Source: Coniferiporia sulphurascens (lineage: Eukaryota > Basidiomycota > Agaricomycetes > Hymenochaetales > Hymenochaetaceae). Taken from it: DNA of 64,000 bases. The notes under the pieces are model-generated. The model was not told the DNA's origin and did not search any database. It worked only from the letters and a program-made list of their open reading frames with translations. The translations under genes were made by a program, and so were the position numbers. Shown in pieces: positions 1 to 12,151 of the stretch; position 1 is the stretch's first letter, and every line of letters starts with the position of its first letter. The stretch spans positions 62,001-126,000 of the forward strand of contig NBBA01000022.1 of the NCBI GenBank assembly GCA_002794785.1, in the 5' to 3' direction.

Positions 1-193
1 AGTCGGACGAACCGTCACCGTTCAAAGTGCGAAACTGAATTGCTAAGTCCATTATACAAGAAGATTATTGTTAGATGATACAAGTCCATAGCCCTGCATG
101 CGTAGGCGGTATTTATTATAATAATGAGATGCATCTGTGTATAATATAGACTGGTCATACATTAATCAATCTATTTGGTATGAGCATACCTGT

Positions 194-1763
194 CTAATCT
201 GAAACGGTTATTGTCGTTACCTCCAAGCCTTGCGTCGATGTAGGTAGCCACCCGACACCTTGCCGTACAGCAGATTCCCGAAACAATTGACGGATATCGT
301 CAATGTTCTCAGGAATAGCCTTCCAGACACCGTCCGCATCCTTGTCGCCCCAGTGAAACGTATGGAATGTGTCTACCTCCATACCTTTTGCCCAAACATC
401 CCGGACAAACGACGCATTGAAAGGTGGGTCCCAGATCCACCACTGTCATGGCGTGCAATACCAGTCAGTGCGACTCTCACTAATACAACAATATTCGACA
501 CGCAAGAAGGCACGCACATGATCCACAAACAAGATATTTTCCTCCTCTGGTACGATGAGGTGCACTGCGGTGGGCACCGCAATTTCGAGAAAGCAGTCTG
601 TTTCCAGGAACGTACCAAGCACCTCGACGAAACTCGGCGTGAGATGCGCAGGGATGTACAATGTGTCTGCGGAACCGCCGATGAAGCGCGTCTCATTGTG
701 TGTGAAGCGCTGCGCTAGGCGAGTACGCATATCGAGTGGGATGCGCTCGAAGGCTGGCTTACAGACCGGTATACCGAAGTGTTCATCGCTAAAAGCGTGA
801 GTAATTAAGCGATTGCCATTTTTCTTTATTGTAGTCGAAGATTTTACTCACCCCCACCTGTGATTATTAGATTGTATAGATTAAGAAATGATAAAGAAAT
901 TTGGAGTTCACTTACCACCAGTCGACCCACCAGCCTTTGTACGTACTCTTAAAGTCCGTCTCGGGATCGGGTGAGACCCTCGCAGGGGGTGCATGGTTGC
1001 TTGAATTTTGCCATGCATCTTCGCTTATCGCAGCATTCGGTATGTATTCTGCCCAAGGTGAGAAATACCACAATCGCGTCTTGTCGAACAGCTGCAGGCG
1101 TGGAATGTTGAGGAGTGTGTCGAAGGGCGCCCAAAGGAATCCCTCATAGCACCCCGTAGAATACGGCGGCGTAGTGAGCACAGTATAGAGCATGTGGTGT
1201 GCCATCTATACAAAGACTTATCAGACGCCTTGTCAATATTATTGCAGGTATGGGAAAAAACAGACACGGCCAGCCATCTTATAATTTCGCCAGTCGCTGA
1301 GATCCTCGTCGGACCCGTAAGAATCAACAAGTACGTCGTACGAATGCGAGAAGCCTTTGTCCTCTCTATTCTTCGGGCCAACAAAAACCATCTGAGTAAA
1401 TTTCCTGTTAGTGACACGATGATTTAGGGCTCCGCCCAAATCACAATAACTCACATTTGGAAAGAACTCCGAGTACACCTCCTTATAAAAGTCCATATTG
1501 ACGTCGTACCGCGCGTGACTAAAAAACACAATGAGGAGCACATTATCAAATTCATGGTAGTTTCTCTCCCCGGGAAAGTAATGCACAGAAGGTAAAGGTT
1601 CTCGTGTGCATACTGGCCCGGATGGTGGAGAAGACGCAGACGGGAGGAACATAAGGTCTGCGAAGATGGGGCTTTCAAGAGAATCTAGTCGTGACATCTT
1701 CTTTGAAGGAGCGGGACCGTTCAAGTATGATTCAGGGTCTGAGTTAAGCGTGGTATATCCCAT
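194..1763 (-). CDS. Conserved fungal membrane-anchored protein, function unknown
   Basis: Five exons close in phase: 1455-1763, 1266-1391, 916-1205, 518-788 and 194-442, giving 414 aa from the ATG at 1763. The product has long well-ordered segments such as HYFPGERNYHEFDNVL, LIGG-type loops and a C-terminal block ending in TITVSD. Upstream of 1763 the same frame stays open for about 21 codons and is strongly hydrophobic (LICLPLLVILAY), so the true start may lie in a further 5' exon and the protein is probably a type II membrane protein with a short cytosolic tail. I recognise it as resembling a basidiomycete family of uncharacterised proteins, from memory only. No catalytic motif such as DxD is obvious. 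One intron uses a weak GTCTGT donor (after 1266). The coding call is firm; the function is open. Confidence 0.8.
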
Positions 1764-1860
1764 ATAAGCGAGTATGACGAGTAGAGGTAAACATATTAGA
1801 TAGTTGCGCGAACGACTTGTGAAATTCTAGACGAAAGACCCGGTCAGCCAGACATGGTAG

Positions 1861-3525
1861 TTACACAGTTGCAAATATTTCAAATACCTTTTTGTCGGTA
1901 TTGTTGACGTGTACTCGGCGTTCTGCATCAGCCGCTATGTATACTAAAAAGCCTAGGATAGACACCATAGTCCCGCACACATCGCTGAATGATAGATAAC
2001 CGCGCAGGCCTCTTACGTGCGCAACGAGAACTGCTGTTGATACAGACGTGGTAACGCCAAGCATGACCGAATCACGGTCTGTTGAGTAATATTTAATACT
2101 GTGTAGCAGAAGATGCAGACAAAGACTCACAAAAAATCGTACTCAAGCTCACGACATCAATCATTGCGTGAAGAAGTAAGGGAAGAAAACTGGTGGATAA
2201 ATAAATAGTGCTGTTATTGACATTGTCCGTTGATGATAGCATATGCAGATTATCGAAAATTAAAAAGGTGAGGTGGGTCACGAATCCGAACGCAAATAAT
2301 CTGACGTTGAGTCCATGCGGAGTATCAGCATTGTGCAGTTTGTAAACCTGCATAACAGTTCTTCAGTGAAGTCAAATTTGAACAAAGAAAGTATAGACTA
2401 ACGTAAAATACGGCAATGAAGGAAAGGGCAGCCAACAATGCAGGTGCGAAAGACAGAAAAACCGACATCCGCAAAATTTCCGGCTGAAAATTGAGGTTCT
2501 ATTGTGAAGTATCAGCGGGGTCACCAGAGAGGCTAATGTTCCATTACCTCAGCGCTCAAAATCCCGAAAACCTGAAATTAATTGAGTCGGAAATCACCTT
2601 TAGTGTATGCCATTGAGACTGACCTGGATAATTATACCCAGCCACTGTTGGGTGGGGAAAGACCAGGCAAAGAAGACGTGCATAAAAAGTCCGGAGAAAA
2701 GCGGAACGAACGCTGAGGTACACTGGGCGGATATGGGATTCGCGAAATTTAAAGTAATGGTGGAGTTTGTGACATATGATGCCTGAGCCATCACAAGAAA
2801 GGAAAATGAGCTCGTCTCTGGAAATACAGCGGAATCAATCTTACGAAATAGGATCTAATAGCAAGAAGTAGCGAGAGGAGGGCGATAGTGAGGTTTGAGC
2901 GAAAAGTCCCCAGACGAAGGGGCCTCGATATGAGCACATCCTCAGCAGAAGACCACGATGCATTATTAATATGTTCATCACTCGGCCCGTCGCGTGACCT
3001 ATGGGAGACAGGTTGATTTCGTCTGTACGCCATGGGCTTGACTGCAGGTCGTAGCCACTAGAGCGTGTAGACTCAATAAATAAGGCTATAAAGCCGATGA
3101 TGATTTTAAGAGAATCAAGAGCGACGAAGTTCGCGTGGGTTGAGTAGGAACGCTGTAAGTGATGAACGTCTTCATCCGACTGTGAATCTTCCGGCCGTCT
3201 ATAATTTCTCTCGAGGCCAATGGTTACTTGAAGTAGCACGAGAACGGCCTGTGTGCCTGCTGCTGAGCACGTCTAATGCGAGAAGATGAACAAAAATGAC
3301 GCACAAGCCGTGCTCTCCAGTTCCTTTCGATAAGCCGTCCTCGTCCATGTACATACTCTTGCAGTGCTTTTCCGGCGGTCCTGACCGGTTTCTTAACGCG
3401 TCTAAGCAGTGAAGCTGGGTTGGACAAGAATGTGGGCATCCAGGCGAATCCTGCAAAAAGAATTGCGAGTTTGCCAGCGTGGATGCGGAAGGCGCTGCGA
3501 AAGCGGGTAGAAAGTAGGGACACAT
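1861..3525 (-). CDS. Probable polytopic membrane protein, exons only approximate
   Basis: Several minus-strand segments encode strongly hydrophobic stretches in successive frames: LDSLKIIIGFIALFI near 3110, SNLTIALLSLLLAI near 2880, FVPLFSGLFMHVFFAWSF near 2690, SVFLSFAPALLAALSFIAVF near 2430, FVTHLTFLIFDNL near 2260, and two more before the stop at 1861. The spacing of these blocks and the frame changes fit a seven-helix type protein split by short introns. I did not close all splice phases, and the N-terminus (ATG at 3525) is uncertain. It lies just upstream of, and parallel to, the unknown gene at 194-1763. The family was not recognised. A decayed copy cannot be excluded. Confidence 0.45.
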
Positions 3526-4916
3526 TTTGAAATTTCGCGATTAATTGATTTTGTCACTCTGAGTATTTAGCGTCGGCAGGTGCCTGTACTATTATGTCAT
3601 CAAGAGTTACATACACTAGTTTTCGTTCAGGAACAACTTTTCATCCCAACGATTTTCCGTTTTATGGTCATTAATCCGGAGACCCTTCATTTTCACTATG
3701 GCTACTAGAAGCCTTGGCCTGGTTTACTGGCGAGCCGGCCGATGCCAGCGACGCTGGCCCCTAGCAGGGTGAATCGCCGACTAATGGAGTAGAAACTGGC
3801 AGTACTAGTGTGTGTGGTCGATTCGCATCCATCATGCATCGGCGAAACGGATGTACTTGAACAAGCTAGGATTTAATGCATATCTGAAATGGCCGCGACA
3901 GGGAATAGTATTGCACACTCCTGCTGGAAAATGTGCGGCAGAAGGCAAAGGGACAGTTATACCGGCGTTTATTGGCCGACTCCTCAGCTCGGCGAAGAAT
4001 AGGCCTACGCAAGACTCGGGAAATAAATATTAAACTGCGCTCTCATCTATCATGTTTTCCCTTAAAGCAACATTCCGAACTCTTTCCGTCTTGGATGGCC
4101 TGACTATACTTTCTCGTAGTAGCTGCTACGGAAAAGCTCCTCTGGTACTCCTTCACCAGTACTCGCGTTGGTGCGAGTATATGGAAAAGTCAGCTTGTAC
4201 GACAATCAGGAGCCTGAACGAAGCCCGAGAATTCTTCAGCCCCGTATGATACACGTAAACTTTCCTCTCAAAATTGCGATGCCGACTGAAAAGCTGTGTG
4301 CATATCTGTTTCGAGTTTGTATGAACTATACTTACGTACCGTGCGCTTCTTCAGAGATGTCGTCAAGTTTCAAGTTCTAGAAGGTGTTATGTCCTTCCCC
4401 AGTCAAATCTGCACAATAATGCAGTGAATTAGTTTCAACATAGTTATGCTTGCGCTTCTGGAATGCGGAAGTGATGCCAGCGGTACGATCGCCGACTTCC
4501 TAGAATGGGCTGATCATTCCTCCTGCTTACACATATCGCTGTGCATTATGCAGAGGTCAGTTGTGTCTACTCATGACCACTTTTTGTTCTCTAAGACCGT
4601 TTCGGCGATCATTTCTAGGCATCATGGGCTCAGGGCGGTTCGGAACATCAAGCTTAAGTGGTTTAAGTTCTCTTTGGATCTGTGAGTTCATTGTTTCCAG
4701 GCTTTATAAAGTGAACTTCATCGTATATGCCCACCTTTTCGTACTTTCCAGTTCGCCCCTGTTGCTTGTGGTAGTCCGTGTCCACTTAGGCGATGCGACA
4801 TATTCCCCTGATCTAGAACTCTGCTCCACATCTAAACGTGTTGTACTTCCCGCTTCTATGTTCGATTATAAACGTCGTCGCAAACTTCCTCAATCTGCAC
4901 GGGCGCCCAGAAGTTG
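3526..4916. other. Intergenic stretch with no supported gene
   Basis: Only short ORFs without family resemblance, splice-linked continuation or good codon structure are present on either strand. The stretch separates the minus-strand membrane protein from the plus-strand Gly/Tyr-rich gene and should contain the promoter of the latter close to 4917. A gene with very short exons could be missed. Confidence 0.5.
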
Positions 4917-6184
4917 ATGTCCGTTCGCTTTTACACTCCGCTTCCTGCGCGGCCAGCGCGAATATACGCATCCCCCGGCCTTAGCCCTAGTTATTATGGT
5001 CAGCCCGGTTACGGCTACGCGGCTCGACCAGCTACTGCTTATTCGCAAGCGCCGTACTTCGCCAGCTCCACCGCGTATTATCGTGAGCGTTTCTTTCGTA
5101 CACCTCTTCTCATCGAGGTCGAATTGTCCGCTAAACGTAAAATCCTTTCCTGTGGCGTGAATTTGCACCCCAGCAGCCGGTCAGCTTCACCTTACTCAAC
5201 CCGGTTATACTAACCCCATGGTCTACAATGTCATCCGACCCCGCCGCCGGCTCCACAGTGCAGAGCACTATAACTACAGTCGAACCTCCCATAATGAATT
5301 GGGGTCGGTGGAAAGGAAAAATATCCATTATAGGAGGATATCCAGTAAGAGAGTCCCATTCTATTATGTAATTTTTATTTATATACTAAATTACCAAGAT
5401 GGGAGTAAAGTAAATATTGTAAGACTTAAAATGTGTCACATATTGCTGGGTTATGGAGGGGCAAACCATTCCCTCTTGACCTCTTACCACCACCATCTCA
5501 TACTCTATTGCCAATGTGCAACAGAGTGCAGCTCTGGTGCTTGACAGGGGGGATCCATCTAAGGGAGGGGGTCTGAGTGGTTTGCAGACACTACCCTAAC
5601 CATACCCCAGTGGGCAACTGCTGGGGGGGCTATGACGTTAATGCCTGCAGTGGGGGGCCTAGGGCAAGGGGGACATCCAGTTTCCCATTGTCACCCCCCA
5701 TCACTTCTGCCCCTAACAAGGGTAGACCCCACTGGTGGTCATGCAGATGAGTAAGTCCTCGGCTTTCTCACACCAAGAACAGCTGACTGCCACCATGCGG
5801 TGGCAATGCTGGCCTAGAGCATCTATTGTTGGATTGGTGGCAAGTATGGGGTTATGGAAGTTTTATAAAGACTTCATGGGTAATGGTGCTGAACTCCCCA
5901 CCTGAAATATGCAGATGGTGGCACTCGTACCCTAAATTTGTCTGATGATGTATGTCTTTTCCCAGCTTGCCCACCTTGTTGCATTCCTCCCCTGCCAGAC
6001 ATATGGCATCCCTCCTTTATCTGTTATGATACCCCCATCAGGCCTCAGCCCCCACACCGCCCATGCCTGTGACAACTCCCTTTGTATCCAACCTCCCACA
6101 GTGCGGTTCGCTACACCCTCTCCCACTGCTAGCATCCCCTTACTATTACACCCTCTTTACCACTTACCCTCTCCATCTTGTCTG

Positions 6185-7310
6185 TGTTAAGCTCAATGGT
6201 TACTCGGTGATCAACATCAGGGCTTCCTGATCATCAAGGCTGATGGTGATGGCAACGGGGCTTCCTAGATGCTGGTAACAAAGTTGATCGACAGTGGGGC
6301 TTCCTGATTGTCGAGAAGGGATGCAAGGTTTCCTTAGAGGAGTCAGGTTATGATGAAGTGCCAGATGACTGTTAAGCTCAACGGTTACGCGGTGATCAAC
6401 GTTGGGGCTTCCTGATCGTCAGGACTGATGGTTACGGCAACAGGGCTTCCTAGATGTCGTAAGTCGAAGGTGATCGTCGATGGGGCTTCCTGATCGATGA
6501 TGTATACGTGAGGTGCTTCTGAGGGGCAGTCGGGTTATGACGAAGTGACTAGTGGCACACTGGCGCACAGTAGACTGGTGGTAGCAGATAATAGGCTTGT
6601 ATGAACAAAGAGCACAAGCTTAGGGCTTGTGCTACTGAAGTTACATGCTTATATGCTACTCTATGTGTTTGCTACTGTAGCGACTTGGTTAGGTATGTTT
6701 ACCAGACTATGGAAGGTCATGGAAACTCAAGGAAGGCCTTGGTGATACAAGTATGGTGATCAGTAAGCAAAGCACATCATGATGGTGCAATAAGGCGTCA
6801 TCATGGTGTCTTATGGCGCAAGGTGAATAAGGATGAGTAAGGCAGAGAAATGGGGGAGTTGCGCTGACTGATGATGACGAAGAGGAAGTGAGTCAGTGCA
6901 TTAGGGGAAAGTAAAGGAAAATTGTAACAATGACAAGGTAGAGCACACGAGGGCACTGAGGCGCATATAATGGGCTTGTATGAACAAAGAGCACAAGCTT
7001 AGGGCTTGTGCGATCTACGTTACATGCTTATATGCTACTCTATGTGTTTGCTACTGTAACATCTTGTGTAAGGTCATTTACATGGCTATGGAAGGTCATG
7101 GAAACCCAAGGACTGTCTTGGTAATACAAGTAAGGTGATCAGTAAGCACAGCATGTCATGATGGTGTGGTATGGCATCATCATGGCATCTTATGGTGTAA
7201 TGTGAAATAAGAATGAGTAATAGAGAGAAATGGGGGAGTTGTGCTGACTGAGGATGACGAAAGGGAAATGAGTCAGTGCAATAAGGGAAAAGTAAGGAAA
7301 AAATGGAACA
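6185..7310 (+). repeat. Older solo LTR (561 bp) interrupted by a younger solo LTR
   Basis: It starts TGTTAAGCTCAATGG and ends in GGAACA. It is flanked by a perfect 5-bp duplication GTCTG at 6180-6184 and 7311-7315. Subtracting the inner LTR and its duplication leaves 561 bp, the same length as the other two members of the family. No internal region, primer-binding site or pol sequence is present, so it is a solo LTR left by recombination. Its terminal sequence (GGAACA against the canonical TAACA) and many internal differences mark it as older than the LTR inside it. Confidence 0.88.
6370..6929 (+). repeat. Younger solo LTR (560 bp) nested in the older one
   Basis: It has TGTTA...TAACA terminal inverted ends, is 560 bp long, and is flanked by a perfect 5-bp duplication ATGAC at 6365-6369 and 6930-6934. 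It is closely similar to the solo LTR at 53120-53679. The differences I compared by eye are mostly C/T and G/A transitions. The palindromic block AAGCTTAGGGCTTGTG and the AGTCAGTGCA tract recur in all three LTRs. Confidence 0.9.
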
Positions 7311-7873
7311 GTCTGGTCAATCTCTACAGAGTCATTGGTAATTTGTAGATGTATAGGCCACTCAAGGGGGACCCTATGGGCCCCCAGGCACATTTTGTCC
7401 ATAGTCATGACACGCTTTCTAGAAATGCATTTAAAAAAAAAAAAAAAAACGGAGGGGCAAACTGAATGTGACTAATGTGTACCGCATAATCGGGTTTTAG
7501 CATTGATTATAAACGGAAAAAGTGTAAGCAAATGTCTATATATAGTAGTTTATACAGCCGAGTTTACCTCTGATAATGGATATACCTATTAAATTTTCAA
7601 AATTTGTTATTTGTTATGCATTATCGATTTTATTCATTATCTTATAGGGAATCCCTGACTACCGACTTGGTGGAAGCCCCAGACTACCCATTATGGGAGG
7701 ATATTCATTATGAGAATGATCCATTATGGGAGGTTTGACTGTATGGTTATAGAGGCGATGTCGCCGATGACGGGGAATGCTGTTGCTGTGGTCCGCGGAG
7801 CAATGGCATATACGGCCCGCAGTACGGATACGGCTACGACGGGGGGTGCTGCGGATGTTTTGGGCGTAGGTAA

Positions 7874-8277
7874 GTGTGCATTTTCCTAATTTGTTGAGGT
7901 ACTGACGCTCCTTACGTTGGCTAAGTCATGATGGCGGCTACTATTGAATTTACTCGAGGTGTATGGAAAACGTGCCGGCTGCAAATCACACCAACTACGA
8001 GTTTGCTGGAGAATGAAAATCGCGAAGATAATATTCAGAAGTGTAATTTAATGCTGATTTTATTGACATTTAATTGTTCTGTTTTCGCTTGGCCTTAGGC
8101 CGGACTTTCGTGTATTCTCGCTACGATACTTAATACTTTAGTCAGTATCTAATGGATAAGATGCAAATAGTGTAGTACTTTTTATTTCCTCAACTGGTTC
8201 GTTGGATACCTATAGCGACGTTTATTAAGTAACCTCCACGTGGGTTGACCCACAGACGCATCTTATTAGCGTTGCCA
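7874..8277. other. Intergenic, nothing recognised
   Basis: An AT-rich stretch without a convincing ORF. It would contain the 3' flank of the broken Gly/Tyr-rich gene, or a last exon if the donor at its stop codon was used. Confidence 0.5.
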
Positions 8278-8350
8278 TCAAGCCACATAGTCGCGGCGAA
8301 TACACCCGTTATCAGACAACGTGCGCAACCGCTTTACCTCATCTTGGCGC

Positions 8351-8614
8351 TCAAGCGTAAGTGACGCGCTTAAGTGCCATTCGGTCCGTCGGGATTGCAG
8401 CGGCGGCCTGCACACGGAATGCGCTGTGCTTTTCTGTACTTCTAGAATGCGGATAATCCGCAATAAATTGATACTTACCCCTTGATATCTGGGCGAAGGT
8501 TACTCGTGTTCTCACGAAGCCCGAAGACCAGTCGGGCGTTGGGGTCCAAACATCCACGTGCGGACTAGACCCAAGCTGATCGGTTTGTGATGGGTGATTG
8601 AAGTTTGACGCCAT
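8351..8614 (-). CDS. Small hypothetical protein, possibly two exons
   Basis: An ORF of 87 aa begins MASNFNHPSQTDQLGSS and contains VDVWTPTPDWSSG. A 45-bp segment (8434-8478) with a good GTAAGT donor and TACAG acceptor lies inside it. Because 45 is a multiple of three, splicing would give a 72-aa form in the same frame, so retention is tolerated. The family was not recognised. It may be the last part of a longer gene with small exons up to about 9750, where a minus-strand segment near 9545-9650 reads as plausible coding (SLHLNHVSEEIDQIGCV), but I could not connect the two. Confidence 0.35.
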   Translation of the reverse strand: MASNFNHPSQTDQLGSSPHVDVWTPTPDWSSGFVRTRVTFAQISRGKYQFIADYPHSRSTEKHSAFRVQAAAAIPTDRMALKRVTYA

Positions 8615-9841
8615 TTCAATATGTATCTTGCGTGTACATGTAGCTCCCGAAAAAAAAGGGTCACAAATACCTCAGTGAATTCCCAAACGGAAAATGCCGC
8701 GAATTAAATGCAGAATGCAACAGACTCAACGAGTAAAGGCGTCATCGTCTTCAATGCATCCGTCATTCACTTGCGAGATACAAATTCCTCATCACCAACT
8801 GCCACGAATGACGTTAGGTGTGAGGCGGACGCTGCAGACTGGTGTAAGGCGTGAGCATCTTGTCCAAACGCTTCCAAGTACACGCTGTCACTTCGTTTCC
8901 AGGTCAAGCATATTAATAATATTCTTGCCGTAAGTGTGCGCTAAGTATGAAACTGGTTCTAGCTTTAGCCTGTATCAAATGAAATTCGTATAAATCAGTG
9001 AACAGACAAGACATGTAATCATTGCGTCACTTACGAGGAAGAAGTGAAAAGATCACGCACGATTCACGAAAAATGTACATTATGTCCTTTGTTATTAGGG
9101 CCGCCCTAGCACAGCACGGCAGACTGAGGTCGGCGGAGTAATGTCAACCAAGAGTGAATACGAAACAGTAACCCGTCGTCGTTCGCTGTCAAAAATTCAT
9201 CATCGCCGAGGACAAAGGCCATCATATTGCAGTACCGGCCTTGCCGCCGCTTGGTTTTCCGCATTGAGGTACACGAAGCAGGTCGGCTAAAAGCAAGGTC
9301 GATAACCAAAAGCCGGGAAACTAGACGCCGAGAAGCGTGGGGAAATGCGTCAGGCCCGAGAGGGGCGGAAATCAAAGCGCCGTGCACTCCGAGCGACCAA
9401 ATCCGTTGCAAGCTAGGCCGGGGCCAATCCTTTCGAATGTATAGACCTTTGGACGAATGTTGACAACGTGTAAAAGAATCAAATTCTTAACATCTATCAC
9501 TTCTGTCTGGAAAAAAATAGGGTCCACATCGACCAGCTTTCCGGTATCATGACGCCGGGAGGAAGAGCCTTCACACATCCAATCTGGTCAATTTCCTCGG
9601 ACACGTGGTTGAGGTGTAGGGAGTTATTACCAGTAAACTCATCCAAAGACTACCTTTTCCTTTCGGTGTCCCACAATCCGGGTTGGGCTCCAGACAGCAC
9701 TAGAATGAGTAGCGAGCGTCGTCGCGATTTCCAATAACGTATGATTATAGTATTATCTATGTTGAATGACAGATGCGAAAGGCAGTGTGGAGAAAAAAAT
9801 CAGAAGACCGCTCGCGAGATGAGAGCGAAGAGCTCGGACAA
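8615..9841. other. Unresolved stretch downstream of tim9
   Basis: There are ORFs of 60-100 codons on both strands but no recognisable domain. The minus-strand segment around 9530-9650 is protein-like and could be an exon of a gene ending at 8351, but the joins are not supported by phase. Treat as intergenic or an unannotated gene. Confidence 0.35.
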
Positions 9842-10330
9842 TTAGCTCGGCTTCATCTGTGCTGAGGCCGATTCTATTTTCGGCAGGGAAGATATGTGTA
9901 TATATCAGTGCTTATGTGAGACGGCCAAAGAAAACGATTCGCACCTGCGTTGTGTTCCGCAAACCGAGCACCGACTCTCTCCGAATACTTCAGGAATTTG
10001 TCCGTGCAGTTCAACACGCATTGCTCCTACACCAGATCCAACGTAATAAAACAAGGACAATCAAGAATTGTATTAGCTAACGAGATGTGAAAAAATTCAA
10101 GTACATACCTCTTTGCTCCCTAGTGTCTTGCTCGTGAAGTCATTGCAGCAGGAGGTAAAACAGCGTTCGACCAGGCCGGAGTACAGACGCATGAAGTCTT
10201 GCATCTAGAGCGCAAGAAGACATTGTTTGACAGTCGTGCGTTTCGCCGGGCGAACTAGACTGACCTGCTTTTTCTCGATGACCCTGGTCATGTGGGCCTG
10301 TTCTGCCGCATTAAACTGAGAGAAGTCCAT
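9842..10330 (-). CDS. tim9: Tim9, small Tim chaperone of the mitochondrial intermembrane space
   Basis: Four exons (10265-10330, 10109-10204, 9945-10026, 9842-9861) give exactly 87 aa, the usual Tim9 length. The protein starts [20 protein letters not shown] and has the twin CX3C motifs CFTSC and CVLNC that form two disulphides in small Tim proteins, followed by the conserved [16 protein letters not shown]. Tim9 pairs with Tim10 in a hexameric chaperone that escorts hydrophobic carriers across the intermembrane space to the TIM22 complex. The last exon is only 20 nt. An alternative 3' acceptor 5 nt away would give a longer odd tail, but the chosen one yields the family-like ending AAQMKPS. All exons are shorter than 100 bp, so ORF-based searches overlook the gene. 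It is divergent from the DAHP synthase gene. Confidence 0.93.
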
Positions 10331-10774
10331 TGTCTATCGTCCCCGCGGCGTTGCGATAGTGAGAGGAGGTCAGTGACGAAGCCAGCAGAGTGTGCAGCAG
10401 CCAAGTTTGCGAGAATGTGGGAGTCAGATTCCTGATACAGCGCATCCCCGATTTGGAGATGGGGTAGAGTCAGACTTTGCCCTCGGCTTTTAGGAACTCG
10501 CCAACAACCTCGTCCGCCATTCTATTTGTTCCAGGACTGTACGCGGTCCACATCAAGTCTCCGACGAGCTAGCATCATTTCGTCCCTGGACTGCCCTTTC
10601 AGCCACTCAGGACAGATTGCCTTATTCCCGAAACATACACGTTCGTATTATACATCAGGTTCTTGATAATATTAGGTTCGACCCGACAGCATATAAGTCC
10701 GTCCTTGCCCTACTATTTTTCTACACCCCAACACCCCCTCTTACCTCCGATTCTCCCTAGTGGCTCAAGCAGAA
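10331..10774. promoter_or_regulatory. Divergent intergenic region between tim9 and DAHP synthase
   Basis: 444 bp separate the two start codons, which face away from each other, so both promoters must lie here. The side near 10680-10760 is pyrimidine-rich (CT tracts such as ACACCCCAACACCCCCTCTT), as is common just upstream of fungal start sites. No specific operator was identified. Confidence 0.5.

Positions 10775-12151
<1,377 letters not shown>

Larger units (their letters stand above)
5467..7450 (+). mobile_element. Non-autonomous non-LTR retroelement (about 853 bp without later insertions)
   Basis: It is flanked by a perfect 12-bp target duplication, GGAGGGGCAAAC, at 5455-5466 and 7451-7462. 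It starts CATTCCCTCTTGACCTCTTA, nearly the same as the 5' end of the full LINE at 25422 (read on the minus strand). Its 3' end, CATGACACGCTTTCTAGAAA followed by TGCATTT and an A17 run (7433-7449), matches the 3' end of that LINE. No reverse transcriptase or endonuclease is present. The body was later split at 6184 by a solo LTR. I infer that it was moved in trans by the related LINE. Confidence 0.85.
5277..7741. mobile_element. Tc1/mariner-like MITE (469-bp core) with TA duplication, host to nested insertions
   Basis: The ends are imperfect inverted repeats: CAGTCGAACCTCCCATAATG at 5277 and its counterpart CATTATGGGAGGTTTGACTG ending at 7741, differing at one position. TA dinucleotides at 5275-5276 and 7742-7743 flank it, the hallmark of Tc1/mariner insertion. 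Further copies of the CATTATRGGAGG core lie subterminally near 5327 and 7688. After subtracting the non-LTR insertion and one copy of its target duplication, 469 bp of AT-rich DNA remain with no transposase, so this is a non-autonomous element. It sits inside exon 2 of the Gly/Tyr-rich gene. Confidence 0.88.
4917..7873 (+). pseudogene. Gly/Tyr/Cys-rich small protein gene split by a nested transposon insertion
   Basis: Exon 1 (4917-5082) encodes a Tyr/Gly/Pro/Ala-rich N-terminus containing YYGQPGYGYAARPATAY. A 91-bp intron (5083-5173) is followed by exon 2, which reads to HYNY at 5276. There a TA-flanked transposon begins. Beyond it, from 7744, the same reading frame resumes with GYRGDVADDGECCCCG and ends YGYGYDGGCCGCFGRR, stop at 7871-7873. 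If the 2465-bp insert and one TA are removed the frame is continuous, so the ancestral protein was about 130 aa with a low-complexity body and a Cys-rich tail of the kind seen in fungal XYPPX-like proteins. The stop codon overlaps a perfect donor (AGGTAAGT), so the original gene may have had a further exon. As it stands the gene is interrupted within exon 2. Confidence 0.75.

Noticed and set aside
6588..7320. Apparent tandem duplication of about 370 bp
   Set aside because: Explained fully by one solo LTR nested in another of the same family, each with its own target duplication.
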